From Ascaphus truei (lineage: Eukaryota > Chordata > Amphibia > Anura > Ascaphidae): 64,000 bases of DNA. The notes below the pieces were generated by a model. The model was not told the DNA's origin and did no database searches. It saw nothing but the letters and a program-made list of their open reading frames with translations. A program made the position numbers and the translations under genes. The stretch is from NCBI GenBank assembly GCA_036426205.1, contig CM071568.1, positions 216,402,761-216,466,760 on the forward strand, written 5' to 3'. Shown here in pieces: positions 62,632 through 64,000 of the stretch. Position 1 is the first letter of the stretch, and each line of letters starts with the position of its first letter.

Positions 62632-63277
62632 ATATATATATATATAATATTAATATATATATATGAGATATATATAAGATATATAAAACCATTTTCAAAT
62701 ATGTATTTATATGTATTTTTGCCATTGGATGTAGCACTGGGCTCTGTTTGGTTTGTTTGTAGTATATATTTGCCATGCCCAGTTAGAACTCCCTTTTTGA
62801 CATTTATACACATATATATATATATTCGTGGTAACTTTTGGGCTTAAATGAGGTTCTACTGGATATCGTGTGTTTGTTTTAACTTTGCTCCAGCGGTCTC
62901 GGCAGTTTAAGCTCCTCCCATCCCCTTTCCATATCACAGGTCTATGCATGCAGCGGGATGCGACAGATCTAATACAGGCAGTCTCGTTTTACAAACGCTT
63001 CGCTGTGTTTACAACGAATGGCTTATCCAACGCTGTCAATGATACCTATATCATTTTTACACACCCAAAACGGTTATCCAACGCTTTACGACGCTTTGCA
63101 ACGTTGTTTTGTGTGGTGTATATATTATATATATATATATATATACACACGCACACAAAAACAACATGTGAAAAGCGTCATAAGAGCGTATATTATATAA
63201 TATTATACTATATAATTATATTATACTATATAATTTTGTATTTTTATTATGTTATATTATATATAATACAGTATAAA
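62632..63277. other. AT-rich region
   Basis: TA runs at about 62632-62690 and 63119-63145 and palindromic 'atattatactatataatt' sequence at 63190-63270 dominate. 62990-63110 has an A/T-balanced stretch with three 'tatccaacgct'-like repeats. No gene is seen. Confidence 0.45.
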
Positions 63278-63427
63278 CACTATGGGCCTAATGCAGAGAG
63301 CAGCGCTATTTAAAATGGAGAGGGAATAAAAAGAAGCTTTAAAGAGAGTTTTTATTCCCCTCTCCCAATTTTAAATAGCGGCTGCCTCTCTGCACCGTGT
63401 GCGCTCCTGCGGAGGCCCACCCTAGTG
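63278..63427. repeat. Palindromic MITE copy 1
   Basis: CACTATGGGCCTAATGCAGAGAGC opens the copy; 'ggagagggaataaaaagaagc' and 'cccctctcccaattttaaatagcgg' are near-complementary, and it closes with 'ccctagtgtatatac'. The right end is more diverged than in copy 2. Confidence 0.65.
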
Positions 63428-63573
63428 TATATACTGTTTTATATATATAATTAACTAACTAAATAATAGATTATAATAGTATAATTAGACTACTGATTAT
63501 AGTATAATATTTAGAGATAGACATTAGAATATATTATTTCTGTATGTTATATATATATTCATACACAGTAGAA

Positions 63574-63712
63574 CACTATGGGCCTCATGCAGAGAGCAGC
63601 GCTCTTTAAAATTGGAAATCGAGGGGAATATAAAACCTCTCTAGTAAAGCTTCTTTTTATTCCCATCTCCATTTTAAATGCGGCTGCTCTCGGGCCATGA
63701 GGCCCATAGTGT
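63574..63712. repeat. Palindromic MITE copy 2
   Basis: CACTATGGGCCTCATG at the left is the exact complement of the right end at 63697-63712. The interior fold pairs 'agcagcgctctttaaaattgg' with the 'ccattttaaatgcggctgct' arm. The copy lies between AT-rich spacers with 'gtatatac'. Confidence 0.75.
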
Positions 63713-63835
63713 ATATACTGTATTATAATATAATATACATAATAAATAAAATATAATATTATACTATATAATATTATATTATACTATATAATATATTATT
63801 TATTATGTTATATTATATATATAATACAGTATATA

Positions 63836-64000
63836 CACTATGGGCCTCATGCAGAGAGCAGCGCTATTTAAAATTGGAGAGGGGAATAAAAAGAAGCTTT
63901 AATAGAGAGTTTTTTTCTCCATATGCAGAAAGGTCCGAAAACTGCATTTAGAATCCTTTCTGCATATGGAGAGTTTCAACCAGCGATATGAGCGCTGTTG
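63836..64000. repeat. Palindromic MITE copy 3, cut by the window end
   Basis: It begins like copies 1 and 2 ('cactatgggcctcatgcaga'), then from about 63915 has its own inner hairpin: 'tctccatatgcagaaagg' is complementary to 'cctttctgcatatggaga'. It continues past the window. Confidence 0.6.

Overview
The window is vertebrate nuclear DNA, most likely from an amphibian and probably an anuran. It holds split host genes with GT-AG introns. The thyroid hormone receptor beta ligand-domain exons read like the frog protein. The intergenic space is packed with transposon types common in frog genomes: L1- and CR1-type LINEs, a Penelope-like element, Tc1/mariner, many short hAT-like and TTAA-flanked elements, and LTR-like segments. 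I cannot name the genus.

Three host genes are recognisable. NKIRAS1 (kappaB-Ras1) is on the + strand at 13664-24226 with a complete coding sequence of three exons and 191 codons. The last two coding exons of a UBE2E-class ubiquitin-conjugating enzyme, by position probably UBE2E1, lie on the - strand at 25424-27180. They face NKIRAS1 tail to tail, as in human. Four coding exons of THRB lie on the - strand at 31262-46007: the TR-beta2-specific N-terminal exon, the hinge exon and two ligand-binding exons.

The THRB DNA-binding-domain exons and last exon, and the upstream UBE2E exons, were not found where they should be. Two same-strand genes would have to interleave, which points to a chimeric or collapsed assembly between about 27.2 and 31.3 kb and again between 38.8 and 45.7 kb, or to a real rearrangement.

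Layout: 1-2.2 kb has unassigned sequence with a TATA-box candidate, then a CR1-like LINE relic (-). 2.6-7.35 kb is an L1-type LINE with an intact ORF1, an intact endonuclease part of ORF2 and a broken, internally deleted RT. 7.35-13.6 kb holds LTR-like GC-rich sequence, a minisatellite and two hAT-type short elements. 13.6-24.4 kb is NKIRAS1 with repeat-filled introns. 24.4-31.2 kb has the UBE2E 3' exons, an LTR-like segment and a Tc1 element carrying a nested TTAA element. 31.2-46 kb is THRB, with a large SINE palindrome and hAT elements in its introns. 47.1-49.2 kb has two further hAT-type elements. 49.9-57.4 kb is a head-to-tail duplication of a 3.4 kb unit whose second copy differs mostly by small indels, which looks like unpolished long-read sequence. 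57.4-61.4 kb holds palindromic repeats and a decayed Penelope-like element with a GIY-YIG domain. 62-64 kb ends in an LTR-like segment and AT-rich DNA with three copies of a palindromic element.

No RNA gene, CRISPR array or prokaryotic feature was seen. I could not run searches: splice sites were placed by reading consensus and reading frame, and family names rest on recognising conserved residues.
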